A stretch of DNA of 64,000 nucleotides from assembly GCA_015231825.1 (NCBI GenBank), contig JADGAV010000018.1, positions 27,406-91,405 on the forward strand, given 5' to 3'. The translations under genes and the position numbers were made by a program. How positions within the stretch are numbered: position 1 is the first letter of the stretch; every line of letters starts with the position of its first letter. The notes beneath the pieces were generated by a model that ran no database searches, was not told where the DNA came from, and was given only the letters and a program-made list of their open reading frames with translations. This stretch comes from SAR324 cluster bacterium. Lineage in GTDB: Bacteria > SAR324 > NAC60-12. Shown one piece after another: positions 33,856 through 43,669 of the stretch.

Positions 33856-34440
33856 TTATTCTACAATCATGCCGTACCAGGGGGTCCGGTTTTGAGGGCA
33901 GCGCCAATAATATTGGCCAGGTTTCAGACGGATAGCCTTTGTCAGTTTCGAATCTCCGACTTCCCAACCCCCTACGATGAAGACGGTTTTGGTGCCGGCC
34001 CCTTTTTTTACAATTTGAAAACCGAATTGTTCTCCTCGCCGATTGGCCATTTTCTTGCTGATGGTCATTTTTACTTTGAAATATTGATTAGCAGGCACAT
34101 GAAACATTTTTGTTTCTGCCGGTGGATTTTTTCCGTCGCTGAATTCTCTCACCCGTTTGTTTCGCAAGGTGACACATTCGGGTTGTTTGTAGTGGGCATT
34201 GGTCCATTTTTCTGGTGTGATTTCTGCCTCCCTGAAGATACAGTTCTCCTGCGTGACTTCAAATACAGGGATTTCACGAATTTCTCCTTTGACCTTGATT
34301 TTCGCTTTGCCTTTTACCAAATCCATTGGCGGCTTTCCCTTCCATGCTTCATATCCCCAGAGAGGGGCTGTTGAGCCGATCAGGAAAATAATAATTGGGG
34401 GAAGAACTATTCTGAGTGACAAAAATAGATTTTTCTTCAT
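33856..34440 (-). CDS. exported protein of unknown function
   Basis: 194 residues from ATG 34440 (GAGGAG 7 nt upstream). The longer reading adds 45 residues without a ribosome site. N-terminal hydrophobic signal: LFLSLRIVLPPIIIFLIGS. The mature part is Lys-rich and beta-like, contains Cys in ECVTLRNK and NCIFREAE, and ends GQYYWRCPQNRTPWYGMIVE. That last motif resembles the C-terminal metal-ligand loop of cupredoxin-like proteins, but no clear family. Probably periplasmic or outer-membrane associated. Adjacent to the four-helix membrane protein, with which it may work. Confidence 0.5.
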   Translation of the reverse strand: MKKNLFLSLRIVLPPIIIFLIGSTAPLWGYEAWKGKPPMDLVKGKAKIKVKGEIREIPVFEVTQENCIFREAEITPEKWTNAHYKQPECVTLRNKRVREFSDGKNPPAETKMFHVPANQYFKVKMTISKKMANRRGEQFGFQIVKKGAGTKTVFIVGGWEVGDSKLTKAIRLKPGQYYWRCPQNRTPWYGMIVE

Positions 34441-34717
34441 GACATCTCCTCGTTTTGCCGAATAGATTTTGGAAATTAATAACTGAGTCGGATCTTTTCC
34501 TGATGGAAGGATTGATGAACATGAGGGTTTTAAAATCCCGAACATCCGGAAGGGATTATGCAGCGAACCTCTCAAACAAGTTGAGTTTCAAATGTAATTT
34601 AGCATACAGCATCCAATCTACAAAGATAAACTCAAAAAGAACCGTCTCGGCTTCGCATGTCAATTTTGTCGAGCCTGTTTTTATTATCTTACAAGAATTT
34701 AGGATAGAATAGATTTT

Positions 34718-34864
34718 TCATCGAGAGAGGAGGGAAAATGCCGAAACCCCGTTCAATAGCCATTGGGCATAGGAATCATAATCGACATGAAACCAAATCC
34801 AAAGAAAGAGGAAAAAGCCGACAGGATAGATTAATATTTTAAGAAAAGATTTGATGACTTTCAT
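34718..34864 (-). CDS. candidate small membrane protein (48 aa)
   Basis: Starts MKVIKSFLKILIYPVGFFLF and continues LWIWFHVDYDSYAQWL: one strong hydrophobic helix after a short basic N-terminus, in the size range of real small membrane proteins. No clear ribosome site. Competes with the opposite-strand ORF at 34738-34842; at most one is likely real. Confidence 0.3.
   Translation of the reverse strand: MKVIKSFLKILIYPVGFFLFLWIWFHVDYDSYAQWLLNGVSAFSLLSR
34738..34842 (+). CDS. candidate small basic protein (34 aa)
   Basis: ATG with a strong GAGGAGGG ribosome site 4-5 nt upstream. The product is His/Arg/Lys-rich (GHRNHNRHETKSKERGKSRQ). No family recognised. Fully overlaps the minus-strand ORF above. 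Confidence 0.25.
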   Translation: MPKPRSIAIGHRNHNRHETKSKERGKSRQDRLIF

Positions 34865-34995
34865 GACAAATGAATAAAGCAGGAAAATAACAGGAGCATA
34901 TTGATTTTTGTCTTCAACAGATGCAAGTTCTTACAGTCTCAGTTTCGAGGAATTATCTCCTCAACCGGACATTGCTTATCAACGGAGTTGAATGA

Positions 34996-37002
34996 CTAAA
35001 GAATCAGGCGGGATTTATAAGAAGAATATTGTTCATAGTCACCACCACTGGACATGATCCGCAATACCAGGTCCTGCGGGCATTCTTCAATGAACCGTGA
35101 ACGGGAGGATAAATCGCTGCTGCCGAAAGAACTGTTGATAATCGGGGCAGTGAGGGTCAAGTGGCGGCGGGCGCGGGTCATAGCAACATAAAAGAGACGA
35201 CGTTCTTCTTCCAGTTTTTCCTCTGGTTCAAGGCAACGCTGATGGGGAAATTGCCCTTCTGTAAGTCCTATAACAAAAACTGCATCCCATTCCAGACCTT
35301 TTGCTTGATGAATGGTGCTCAAGGTCAGGCAATCATCTTCCTGAACCTCTTCGGCTTCGTAGTCTTTTATCACAGTTGGGCCCACCAAGGAGAGTTCATT
35401 GAGCAAGCGTTCCAAGGACTTATATTTGGCAGCAAATTCTGCTAAGAAGGAAATATCGATCCCCCTCTGTCTAAAATTCTCGTAGGAAACCAAAAGAAAG
35501 TCCTTGTAAACCATATCATAAACTGTCGAAATCATTTCTGCAGGAGTGATTCCTTCTATCAGAATACTTTTAAAACAATGAAGAATATGCCCCCACTCTG
35601 TTTGTGCATTTTTGGGAATACATTTTTGAAGTTCAGTGTTATCGAGGGTGAGACGGACTGCTCTTTGTTCCAAAAATACATTGAATATTTTCTGGGCGGT
35701 TCTGTTTCCGATTCCGGGAATCAGTTTTAGAACACGCATCCAGGCAATTTCATCAAGGGGGTTGAAAACAATTTTTAAGAATGAAAGAATGTCTTTCATA
35801 TGGGCTTGTTCAAAAAACTGAACCCCGGATCGGACGATAAAGGGAATCCCTCTCTGGGTTAATACCAACTGGAGAGCTGCTGCCTGGACATGATTGCGGT
35901 AAAGCACGCTCATCTGATTGAGTTTAATATCCTGATCGAGCAATTTGAGGATTTGTTCCACCACCACCTCCGCTTCTGCTTCTGGATCATAAAGGTAGTG
36001 AATGGCAGGCTTTTCCAGTTTTGGCAGGATAGAATAGAGCTCTTTTCGGAATTGCTCTTTATTCAAATTAATACTACTATTAGCCAACGCGAGAATGTCA
36101 GGAGTGCTGCGATAGTTTTGTTCAAGGCGATAGGTCATCGCTTTGTATTTCATCGGGAAATCAAGAATATTTTTGAAATTTGCTCCCCTCCAGCTATAGA
36201 TCGACTGGGCGTCATCGCCCACCACCATCAAATTTTGATGGGTTTGAGCTAGATGTTCGAGGATGCTTGCCTGCACCTTGTTGGTGTCCTGATATTCATC
36301 CACCAAAATAAACTTTATTTGTTGAACCCAAGGTAAGCTCTCTCGTTTTTTCAATAAGAGATCCAGCCAGTTTTCCAGTAAATCATCAAAATCCATCGCA
36401 TTGTTACGACGTTTTTTTTGACGATAGGTGTGATGAACCTTAACAATTTCGTCAATAAGATGGTGAAAATGAGGATATTGTGACTCGATGAGCCGCTCTA
36501 GTTCGAAAAGACGTTGGGAGTAGGAGTTTTGGTGAATGGTGATTTCATCGCAGTTCTGGTTGAAAGCCAGGGAAAAAATGTTTTGCAGAAGCGCTGCTTT
36601 CGGGAAGTTTTTTCCAGGTTTCCCCAAGGCTTCTGCGAGAGCGGCTTTAATTAAATCACGCGAGTCCGAGCTGTCCAGAATTGAAAAATTGTGTTCGTAG
36701 TGAAGCAATGGAGCATGGCGGCGTAAAAATCGATTCCCAAGACTGTGGAAGGTGCCATGGATCAGGGAATTTTCAATATTTTTTTGATCAATCGCTTTGG
36801 CAACGCGATCGGCCATCTCTTTGGCTGCTTTGTTGGTGAAAGTGAGCAGCATGATGGAAGAAGGATCCGCACCAGACCGTACCAGTTCTGCTACACGGTG
36901 GGTAATGACGCGGGTTTTCCCACTTCCCGCCCCGGCAATTACCAAAGCAGGACCCTGCTGGTGACTGACGATTTTTTGCTGGGCTGCATTCAAGACTTCC
37001 AT
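34996..37002 (-). CDS. UvrD/Rep-type DNA helicase (SF1A)
   Basis: 668 residues. Motif I GAGSGKT (residues ~24-30), Ia TFTNKAAKEMA, motif II DEYQDTN, III GDDAQSIYSWRGA, IV YRSTPDI, V LSTIHQAKGLEWD and VI VAMTRARRHL are all present in order. This is a 3'-5' helicase of the Rep/PcrA class, acting in repair or replication restart. At 668 residues it is a little shorter than Rep or UvrD (~720) but not missing a motif. Monocistronic, with ftsY divergently transcribed. Which of Rep, UvrD or PcrA it corresponds to is not decided. Confidence 0.92.
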   Translation of the reverse strand: MEVLNAAQQKIVSHQQGPALVIAGAGSGKTRVITHRVAELVRSGADPSSIMLLTFTNKAAKEMADRVAKAIDQKNIENSLIHGTFHSLGNRFLRRHAPLLHYEHNFSILDSSDSRDLIKAALAEALGKPGKNFPKAALLQNIFSLAFNQNCDEITIHQNSYSQRLFELERLIESQYPHFHHLIDEIVKVHHTYRQKKRRNNAMDFDDLLENWLDLLLKKRESLPWVQQIKFILVDEYQDTNKVQASILEHLAQTHQNLMVVGDDAQSIYSWRGANFKNILDFPMKYKAMTYRLEQNYRSTPDILALANSSINLNKEQFRKELYSILPKLEKPAIHYLYDPEAEAEVVVEQILKLLDQDIKLNQMSVLYRNHVQAAALQLVLTQRGIPFIVRSGVQFFEQAHMKDILSFLKIVFNPLDEIAWMRVLKLIPGIGNRTAQKIFNVFLEQRAVRLTLDNTELQKCIPKNAQTEWGHILHCFKSILIEGITPAEMISTVYDMVYKDFLLVSYENFRQRGIDISFLAEFAAKYKSLERLLNELSLVGPTVIKDYEAEEVQEDDCLTLSTIHQAKGLEWDAVFVIGLTEGQFPHQRCLEPEEKLEEERRLFYVAMTRARRHLTLTAPIINSSFGSSDLSSRSRFIEECPQDLVLRIMSSGGDYEQYSSYKSRLIL

Positions 37003-37252
37003 GTCTTTTTCACATTGGAAAGATGTTCGGTTCAGAGAATATTCGGGCGTTTTAGACGACTCGTCTGCTCATCTTAAATTTTGCTGCCGTCACTGCGGGC
37101 CGCGGACGCTCGTTGCTTCGTAAACTCAGCAGAAAAATTACCTGCCTGAAACTGAACTGAATGGAAGAGCGTCTTATTTTTTAGAAACTATATCGGAATC
37201 CTCACAATATGAAAAGGACTTTCCAAGTACTTTAACCGCAAGAAAAAAAATT

Positions 37253-38623
37253 ATGGATCTGTTGTCAATTTTACCAATCATAAACAAATATCTCGATCAA
37301 TTTTTCGGCACTCAAGTTCCAGAAGAATACGTCAGCTACCTTAAAGAAGGAGAAGAATTCATCCCTTATTTTCTTGGGGGAGCTGCCTTGATGATTCTGA
37401 TCATGATCTTCCTCATCATTCGAGTTTCCCGGAAACGATCGGTCCACAAGGGTGCCAAGAAAACTCCGCTTTCCGAGAAGGCTGCTGAAAAGCAACTGGC
37501 ACAGCTGGAAAAAGCCCACCTCAAAAGGCAGAAAGAAGAAGATCAGCAGCGAAAAAAAGCTGAAGCAAAAAAAAACGAGGCGCGTTTAGCAAAACTGGAG
37601 GAAGAGGAAAAACGGCTTCAGGAGGAGTTGGCGAAAAAGGAAGAGGAACGTCGGAAATCCCAAATTCTGCAAAAAGAGCTGCCTTCCCAGGAGGATGCTC
37701 CGGCCGAACCTGTTAATTTTATAGATCGGCTGAAAAAGGGGATGGAGAAAACCCGCAACAACCTGGTGGGCGGAATCAGCAATCTGGTTTTAGGGAAAAA
37801 GGAGATTGATGAAGAACTCCTGGATGATCTGGAAGAATTATTGATCACTGCAGATATAGGCCCCGAAACCACCGAACGGATTCTCAGTGCTATCACTGAA
37901 AAGTTTAAGCGTGAAGACCTGAAAGATCCCGGCATCCTGCACGAAATGGTGCAGACGGAAATTGTCAGAATTATGGGAAAAAATTATCCTGCTCCCACCA
38001 CAGAAGAAAAGCATCCGCTGGTGTATCTCTTTGTCGGAGTCAATGGGGTTGGAAAAACAACCACGATCGGAAAAATTGCAGCTCAGTTTAAAGCTGAAGG
38101 AAAGAAGGTTTTGATTGGGGCCGGGGACACGTTTCGGGCTGCTGCAATTGAACAGTTGGCAGAATGGAGTCAACGGGCAGAATGCGACATTTTTGCGAAA
38201 GACGCGGGAAGCGATCCTTCTTCCGTGATGTACGAAACAGTCCAGAAAGCGATCAATGAAAATTATGATGTCGTGATATGCGACACTGCGGGAAGATTGC
38301 AGACGAAAAAAAATTTAATGGAAGAATTGAAAAAAATGATTCGTGTGATGGGAAAGTTGATTCCTGACGCTCCACACGAGACCTACCTGGTGTTGGACGC
38401 CACCACAGGACAAAACGCAATTTTTCAAGTCAGGGATTTTCGTGAAATTGCCGAATTGACGGGGTTGATCATCACCAAGTTGGATGGAACCGCGAAAGGA
38501 GGAGTTGTGATAGGGATTGTCAATGAATTCGATATACCCGTTCGATACATCGGTGTGGGAGAGACGGTTGGTGATCTCAGGCCATTCAATGCCCAGGAAT
38601 TTACCCAATCCCTGTTTGCCTGA
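37253..38623 (+). CDS. ftsY: signal recognition particle receptor FtsY
   Basis: 456 residues. Residues ~33-54 form a transmembrane helix (FLGGAALMILIMIFLIIRV), followed by a ~80-residue Lys/Glu-rich acidic-basic linker, then the NG domain. The GTPase signatures include GVNGVGKTTTIGKIA, DTFRAAAIEQL, DTAGRLQTK and TKLDGTAKGG. It receives SRP-ribosome complexes at the membrane for co-translational insertion. A true N-terminal TM anchor is seen in many deltaproteobacterial and actinobacterial FtsYs, in contrast to the amphipathic anchoring of E. coli. No strong ribosome site was found. Confidence 0.95.
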   Translation: MDLLSILPIINKYLDQFFGTQVPEEYVSYLKEGEEFIPYFLGGAALMILIMIFLIIRVSRKRSVHKGAKKTPLSEKAAEKQLAQLEKAHLKRQKEEDQQRKKAEAKKNEARLAKLEEEEKRLQEELAKKEEERRKSQILQKELPSQEDAPAEPVNFIDRLKKGMEKTRNNLVGGISNLVLGKKEIDEELLDDLEELLITADIGPETTERILSAITEKFKREDLKDPGILHEMVQTEIVRIMGKNYPAPTTEEKHPLVYLFVGVNGVGKTTTIGKIAAQFKAEGKKVLIGAGDTFRAAAIEQLAEWSQRAECDIFAKDAGSDPSSVMYETVQKAINENYDVVICDTAGRLQTKKNLMEELKKMIRVMGKLIPDAPHETYLVLDATTGQNAIFQVRDFREIAELTGLIITKLDGTAKGGVVIGIVNEFDIPVRYIGVGETVGDLRPFNAQEFTQSLFA

Positions 38624-38637
38624 AGTGAGACGGGTAC

Positions 38638-40854
38638 TCAGCGATTGAGCATCAAGTGCTTTCCCAGCCTCCGCATACGTTTTTGGAAGGTTTCCAACAT
38701 CTTCCAACGCGCAATCGGAATATCTAGCAGAACTTCCCCGGGAATCTGGTAGAGTTCCGCATCTTCTTCTACCCGCACCGTGAACAAACAGGGAATGTCG
38801 AACAAAATATCTTCTTCACCAAAAAAGTCTCCTTCGCTTAAACTTTCAAAAGCTTCATCATCGATGTAGCTTTTTAAACTTCCACTCCGGATCAGATAGA
38901 AGATAGAAGAGTCTTTTTGGGGAAAAGCATGGCCGGTCGTGTAGGGAATGAGTTTGGCCCTTTGTGCCAATAAATTTTGGACCGGATCAGATATGCCGTC
39001 TCCCAGAAGCCAGGTGTTTCCGAGGAAAGTCCTGTTTTTTTGCAGTTTCGCCAATTCTTCATAAACATTGTTCCGTTTGGCAAATTCGAAGTACAAACTG
39101 CTGGGCAGCTGCAATGCCTGTACAAAACTGGCTGCACGGTAGGTGGTGGTCGAAGGTTTTCCCGTAAATTCTGAAGTTTCAGATATAAGAGATCCGGCAG
39201 AGAGCAGATGCTGAAATCCATCTTTCGCCTGAATTGCCTCTACAATTCCTCCTACGATCAAGTAGATGTCATCGTTGGTTGTTCCTTTTTTAAGCAGGAT
39301 GGAACCAGCGTTGAAGCTGATCAAATTGTTGTTGAGCAAAATTCTTAACTGGTGGGAAGGAACCGAAGGAAAATAGGAATGCAAATATTTGAAAGCATAT
39401 TGCATCACATAAATTTGTTTGGAGGAAATGAGCACATCGGTCATCCCGAATGCTGCTTCAGACCCGATTTCTTTTTCATGCGATGAAAGTGACTTGGAGG
39501 TATGGGACAGTATGATTTTCCCGGATTGATCGTCCCTGAAATCTTCAGCCATTCCGTGAATCAGTCCCCCACCAATATCGATTTTTTTCAGGTCTGCAGG
39601 AATGAGGTATTTTTCTTTGACCTCTTCGAAATATGCCTGAGTGATTCCCGGTTTTGTCTCGTCATCGGTGACAAAAGATTCCAAAACTTTTAAAGATACA
39701 ATATCTGCATAATGTCCATAGGAACGATAGCCTCCTTTCCAGAGTGTTCTGAATAAAAAACAACAGGTTTCGACAGGGTGAGGAGAAAAAATCGGAAAAA
39801 CTTCGAGTCCTTCAATATCATTCCACGTATCAAATTCGAGGTCATGGACTTCAAAAAAATGAGAAAAGTCGCTTTCTTTTATGGAAACCAAGGCCGACAG
39901 TTTTTTGACGACCGAGGCCCGCACCAGCGGGGTACTGAAATATTTGATCCGGCGGTCTGTGCGCATCAGGGTGGGGAGTCCGGCAAAGTGATCGTCGTGG
40001 GCGTGGGTGTGAAAAATTCCCTCGATTTCGTTGACTCCTATGCCTAAAGACATGAGACTGAAAATAACATTGGGTCCTACATCGAGCAAATATATTTTTC
40101 CCTGAAACATCAAAATGCTGGCCATACAAGGACGGTTGGTATCCCAGCCGTCTCCTTCACCTGAATGGACCACCGAGAAATAGTCTCGCTTTGCCTCGTG
40201 AAAACCGAGTTGGTAGGCTGCCCCATAGTTCTCACTAGAGTCTAAATTCAGGTCGACAGAAACGGTTTCTCCCTGATATTTAAATTCAAAGATGTTGATG
40301 TCCATTCGCCGTATTTCAACGCCGTTTCGAATTTCTTTCACTTGATCTTCAAGTTCAAGACTATCCAGCAACTCGTCATAGGTTTGAATTTTTCCTCCCA
40401 GGGCAAATCTCAGCTTCAGACGCATCATTTGATGGGCTTGTTCTTCAGAAATTCCGGCGTCGATGATTTCTTCTTCTGAAATCAATCCATAGTTTCCCCG
40501 GTAAATATATTGGAGTTGCGATTTCAGTTGGTCTTTTGCTCCAATCAATAAAGGTTTTTTTCCGGAGTTGGGGTGATTGGGGAAAAGGAAACCCTGCTGG
40601 TAAAACATTTGTAGGACCGGAAATTCGGCAAGGTTTGAAAAGCTCCCGTTCTGCACCAAAACATCAGAAAGTAAAATCGTATTGGGACCGGATTCAAAGA
40701 CAATTCCGTCTTCTTCCTTATTGACAATCAGCCCTCGTTTTTTCAAATGCTTGACGCTGTCTGCGGGACAACCGCACAAGATAGATAATTCAGCTTCAGG
40801 GATCCCAACCCAAAAAACACCTTCCGTGACCTGAATTTTTTCTATTTTAGACAT
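38638..40854 (-). CDS. MBL-fold hydrolase with two cyclic-nucleotide-binding domains
   Basis: 738 residues. The N-terminal ~160 residues are unique to a small family (FWVGIPEAELSILCGCP). Then comes an MBL domain with HTHAHDDHFAGLP (HxHxDH) and C-terminal ligands HGMAEDF and SHTS. Two CRP-like cNMP-binding domains follow: residues ~490-600 (VSFNAGSILLKKG) and ~625-735 (IPYTTGHAFPQKDSS). There is no HTH, so cyclic nucleotide probably controls the hydrolase directly. Substrate unknown. Convergent with ftsY (14 bp apart), on the minus strand alone. Confidence 0.82.
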   Translation of the reverse strand: MSKIEKIQVTEGVFWVGIPEAELSILCGCPADSVKHLKKRGLIVNKEEDGIVFESGPNTILLSDVLVQNGSFSNLAEFPVLQMFYQQGFLFPNHPNSGKKPLLIGAKDQLKSQLQYIYRGNYGLISEEEIIDAGISEEQAHQMMRLKLRFALGGKIQTYDELLDSLELEDQVKEIRNGVEIRRMDINIFEFKYQGETVSVDLNLDSSENYGAAYQLGFHEAKRDYFSVVHSGEGDGWDTNRPCMASILMFQGKIYLLDVGPNVIFSLMSLGIGVNEIEGIFHTHAHDDHFAGLPTLMRTDRRIKYFSTPLVRASVVKKLSALVSIKESDFSHFFEVHDLEFDTWNDIEGLEVFPIFSPHPVETCCFLFRTLWKGGYRSYGHYADIVSLKVLESFVTDDETKPGITQAYFEEVKEKYLIPADLKKIDIGGGLIHGMAEDFRDDQSGKIILSHTSKSLSSHEKEIGSEAAFGMTDVLISSKQIYVMQYAFKYLHSYFPSVPSHQLRILLNNNLISFNAGSILLKKGTTNDDIYLIVGGIVEAIQAKDGFQHLLSAGSLISETSEFTGKPSTTTYRAASFVQALQLPSSLYFEFAKRNNVYEELAKLQKNRTFLGNTWLLGDGISDPVQNLLAQRAKLIPYTTGHAFPQKDSSIFYLIRSGSLKSYIDDEAFESLSEGDFFGEEDILFDIPCLFTVRVEEDAELYQIPGEVLLDIPIARWKMLETFQKRMRRLGKHLMLNR

Positions 40855-41117
40855 TTAACTTTTTAGAATTCGAATACAGCAGGAAAACAGCTGTACTTAT
40901 TTAACGTTGAAATAGCGAACGGGCAATTTGAATGTTGGAACAAAATTTATACCTCTTCCAACATGAAGACTTGTCCGACCTGTTTCAGACTGCTGTTTTT
41001 AGTCGTTTCATGACTTTTAGTCTTCTGTCGGTTGCGGTTCTGTCATAGCACATAATCCTGCAATAAATAAAGCGGGATTTTTCCTGGTATAGGTGAGCAG
41101 AATCATCTTTTAAACGA

Positions 41118-42119
41118 TCAATCCCATTTTTTCAGTGCGTGGAGCAATGTTTCAAAATCGGCAGGAAGTGAGGAATTGAATTGTTGGAACTCGCCAGTTA
41201 CGGGATGCTTGAATCCCAGTTCTTGTGCGTGAAGTGCCTGGCGATTAAATAAGGAAAGGATTTTTAATAAGGGAGGCGGAGAAGAACTGAGCCGATTGAG
41301 TCGGTACCGGCAATATAAAGGATCCCCTAAAAGCGGCATGTTTTCAGAACTAAAATGAACTCGGATCTGATGGGTTCGTCCGGTTTCCAGGCGGCATTCA
41401 AGCAAAGTGAAATGCTTGAAGCGTGTGATCACTTTCCAATGCGTCGTTGCTTCTTTTCCACTTTCAAGCACGGCCATTTTTTTACGATTGACAGGATGGC
41501 GTCCGATGGCTTTTTGGATGCTGCCATGGTTTTGCTGAGGCTGCCCCCAAAGCAGTGCTTTGTATTTGCGTTGTATCGAGTGGTTGTGAAATTGAAGGGA
41601 AAGCGAAGTGTGGGCCCGGTCGGTTTTGGCAACAACCAGCACACCAGAGGTATCTTTATCTAGACGATGGACAATGCCTGGACGCGCTACGCCTCCAATT
41701 CCTGAAAGATCCTGACAATGGTGCAGTAAAAAATTAACCAGGGTGCCTGAAGAATGTCCTGGGGCGGGGTGGACGACCAGTCCTGCGGGTTTATTAATGA
41801 CAATTAGAGAGGAATCTTCAAATAATATTTCCAGTTCACCAGCCTCTGGAACTGCATCGAGGGTTTGCGGTTCAGGAATCGAAAAGCTGATTTGGTCTCC
41901 TAAACGGGCTTTGTATTTTGGAGAAACCCGTTGCCCGTTCACTTCTGCCCGACCCTCTTTTAACAAACGCTGGGCAAAGGTTCGTGAATTTACCTCCGGA
42001 TATGAACTAAGTAAGACATCAATACGTTTTTTGACCTCATCTTTTGCAACGGTGTAGCAAACGGTTTCTCTCGTCAGATCATTGGCATCATCAATATTGG
42101 TAGAGTTCAAATTGTTCAT
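41118..42119 (-). CDS. rluD: 23S rRNA pseudouridine synthase, RluD type
   Basis: 333 residues. N-terminal S4 RNA-binding domain (RLLKEGRAEVNGQRVS), then the catalytic core with GIVHRLDKDTSGVLVVAKT carrying the catalytic Asp, and RTHQIRVHF. RluD makes pseudouridines in helix 69 of 23S rRNA and is common beside RNase genes. The N-terminal coding end overlaps the 3' end of the RNase G gene by 29 bp, so they are co-transcribed with translational coupling. The RluA/RluC/RluD distinction is by length and order only. Confidence 0.9.
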   Translation of the reverse strand: MNNLNSTNIDDANDLTRETVCYTVAKDEVKKRIDVLLSSYPEVNSRTFAQRLLKEGRAEVNGQRVSPKYKARLGDQISFSIPEPQTLDAVPEAGELEILFEDSSLIVINKPAGLVVHPAPGHSSGTLVNFLLHHCQDLSGIGGVARPGIVHRLDKDTSGVLVVAKTDRAHTSLSLQFHNHSIQRKYKALLWGQPQQNHGSIQKAIGRHPVNRKKMAVLESGKEATTHWKVITRFKHFTLLECRLETGRTHQIRVHFSSENMPLLGDPLYCRYRLNRLSSSPPPLLKILSLFNRQALHAQELGFKHPVTGEFQQFNSSLPADFETLLHALKKWD

Positions 42120-43569
42120 GATGGAGGTTGTTTGACATTTTGAAAGTGATTTTTTGTCCTAAATCTTTCTCAATTTCGTTTAATGTGTTGGTTTCTGCTC
42201 CAAGGTATTCGTAAACATCAGGATGAACGTGTACGACATAGGAGCCGTTTCCTTTTTTCTGCTGACTCCGGTACAATTCCCGAAAAATTTCGTAACTGAC
42301 AGTGGATGCTGATTTTAACCGTCCTTTGCCTTCACAATAGGGACAGGGATCGCAAAGATAACGGGCCAGATTTTCCCGGTCCCTTTTACGGGTCATCTCC
42401 ACCAATCCCATTTCACTGATCTGGAGAATTTTGCTCCGTGTTTTATCATGCTTCAACTGCTCTTTGAGGGCATTGTAAACTTTTTGCCGGTGTTCGGAGA
42501 GTTCCATGTCTATCAAATCAATAATGATGATTCCGCCGATATTTCGCAGCTGAAGCTGACATACCAGTTCCTCCACCGCTTCCAGATTGGTTTTGAGAAT
42601 GGTTTGTTCGTGGCTTTCCTGACCTACGAAACGACCGGTGTTGACATCAATTGCGGTCAGGGCTTCGGTTTGATCAATGACCAAGTATCCTCCTGATTTT
42701 AGCCAGACTTTTTGGCCCAATGCCCTCTCGATTTCTGCTTCGATTCCGTAGTGATCAAAAATCGGCACGTCTTTCGTAAAATATTCCAGAACCGAGCGAT
42801 ATCGCGGCAAATAGGTATTGAGAAATTTTTTAATATTTTTGTATTGCTCCTTGTCATCGATTATCAGTCGTCGAATCTCAGGAGAGAGGATATCTCGGAT
42901 TGATCGAAAAACGACGTGCAGATCACTGTGCAGCAATGCCGGCGCTTGTCTTTCCTGGTGGTGTCTTTGAATCTCATCCCAAGTGGAAACGAGATAGTTT
43001 AAGTCGGACCGCAAGTCGTCTTCGCTGCGTCCTTCAGCTACTGTGCGGATAATAAAACCCGATTTTTCAGGACGCAGCCGATTGACAATTTCTTTGAGCC
43101 GCTGCCGTTCATCATAGGAGGTAATTTGGCGGGAAACTCCCAGTGTTTTAACCGTGGGCATATAGACCAGATTTCTTCCCGGAATTGAAATATGACTGGT
43201 AATCCGGGCACCCTTGGTTCCTATCGGGCCTTTGGAAACCTGCACCAGAATTTCCTGACCTTCTTTAAGCAGTCTTTCGATTTTGATTTTGGGATCTCTT
43301 CCGGAACGGGGTCGTCGCCCTTCCTCATCAATGACACTGTTGTCTTCCAAAACGTCATCAATATACAAAAATGCGGCGCGTTCCACGCCAATTTCGACAA
43401 AAGCGGCTTCCATACCAGGCAGTACTTTCAGTACTTTTCCTTTGTAAATATTGCCGACAATGCCTTTTTCCTTGAGACGTTCATAATACAACTCGGAAAC
43501 CAGGCCATTTTCCATAACGGCAACTCGCGCTTCGTGAGGCGAGTAATTGATAATCATATCTTTTGGCAT
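42091..43569 (-). CDS. rng: ribonuclease G (Rne/Rng family)
   Basis: 492 residues from ATG 43569 (MPKDMIINYSPHEARVAV), fitting the ~489 of RNase G. A longer frame exists upstream to 43833 but overlaps the ybbR gene and lacks conservation, so it is a shadow. The S1 domain contains GNIYKGKVLKVLPGMEAAFV, the catalytic metal site IDVNTGRF and IIIDLIDM, and the zinc-link CDPCPYC. It processes 16S rRNA 5' ends and some mRNAs. No strong ribosome site is found, so the exact start remains somewhat uncertain. rluD follows with a 29-bp overlap. Confidence 0.92.
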   Translation of the reverse strand: MPKDMIINYSPHEARVAVMENGLVSELYYERLKEKGIVGNIYKGKVLKVLPGMEAAFVEIGVERAAFLYIDDVLEDNSVIDEEGRRPRSGRDPKIKIERLLKEGQEILVQVSKGPIGTKGARITSHISIPGRNLVYMPTVKTLGVSRQITSYDERQRLKEIVNRLRPEKSGFIIRTVAEGRSEDDLRSDLNYLVSTWDEIQRHHQERQAPALLHSDLHVVFRSIRDILSPEIRRLIIDDKEQYKNIKKFLNTYLPRYRSVLEYFTKDVPIFDHYGIEAEIERALGQKVWLKSGGYLVIDQTEALTAIDVNTGRFVGQESHEQTILKTNLEAVEELVCQLQLRNIGGIIIIDLIDMELSEHRQKVYNALKEQLKHDKTRSKILQISEMGLVEMTRKRDRENLARYLCDPCPYCEGKGRLKSASTVSYEIFRELYRSQQKKGNGSYVVHVHPDVYEYLGAETNTLNEIEKDLGQKITFKMSNNLHHEQFELYQY

Positions 43570-43669
43570 AATAGGTTTTTTGTTTAAATTGATGTCTGCA
43601 TTGTTGAGACCCTTGTTATTTTTTGTCGATGAAACAACATCGATCTCAGACAAATTAATTTCTTGAACC

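Larger units (their letters stand above)
34441..34995. other. 555-bp gap with two opposing small ORFs
   Basis: Between the exported protein and the helicase gene, this holds a 48-codon minus-strand ORF and a 34-codon plus-strand ORF that overlap on opposite strands (see entries). No terminator with a T-run was seen. Confidence 0.4.
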
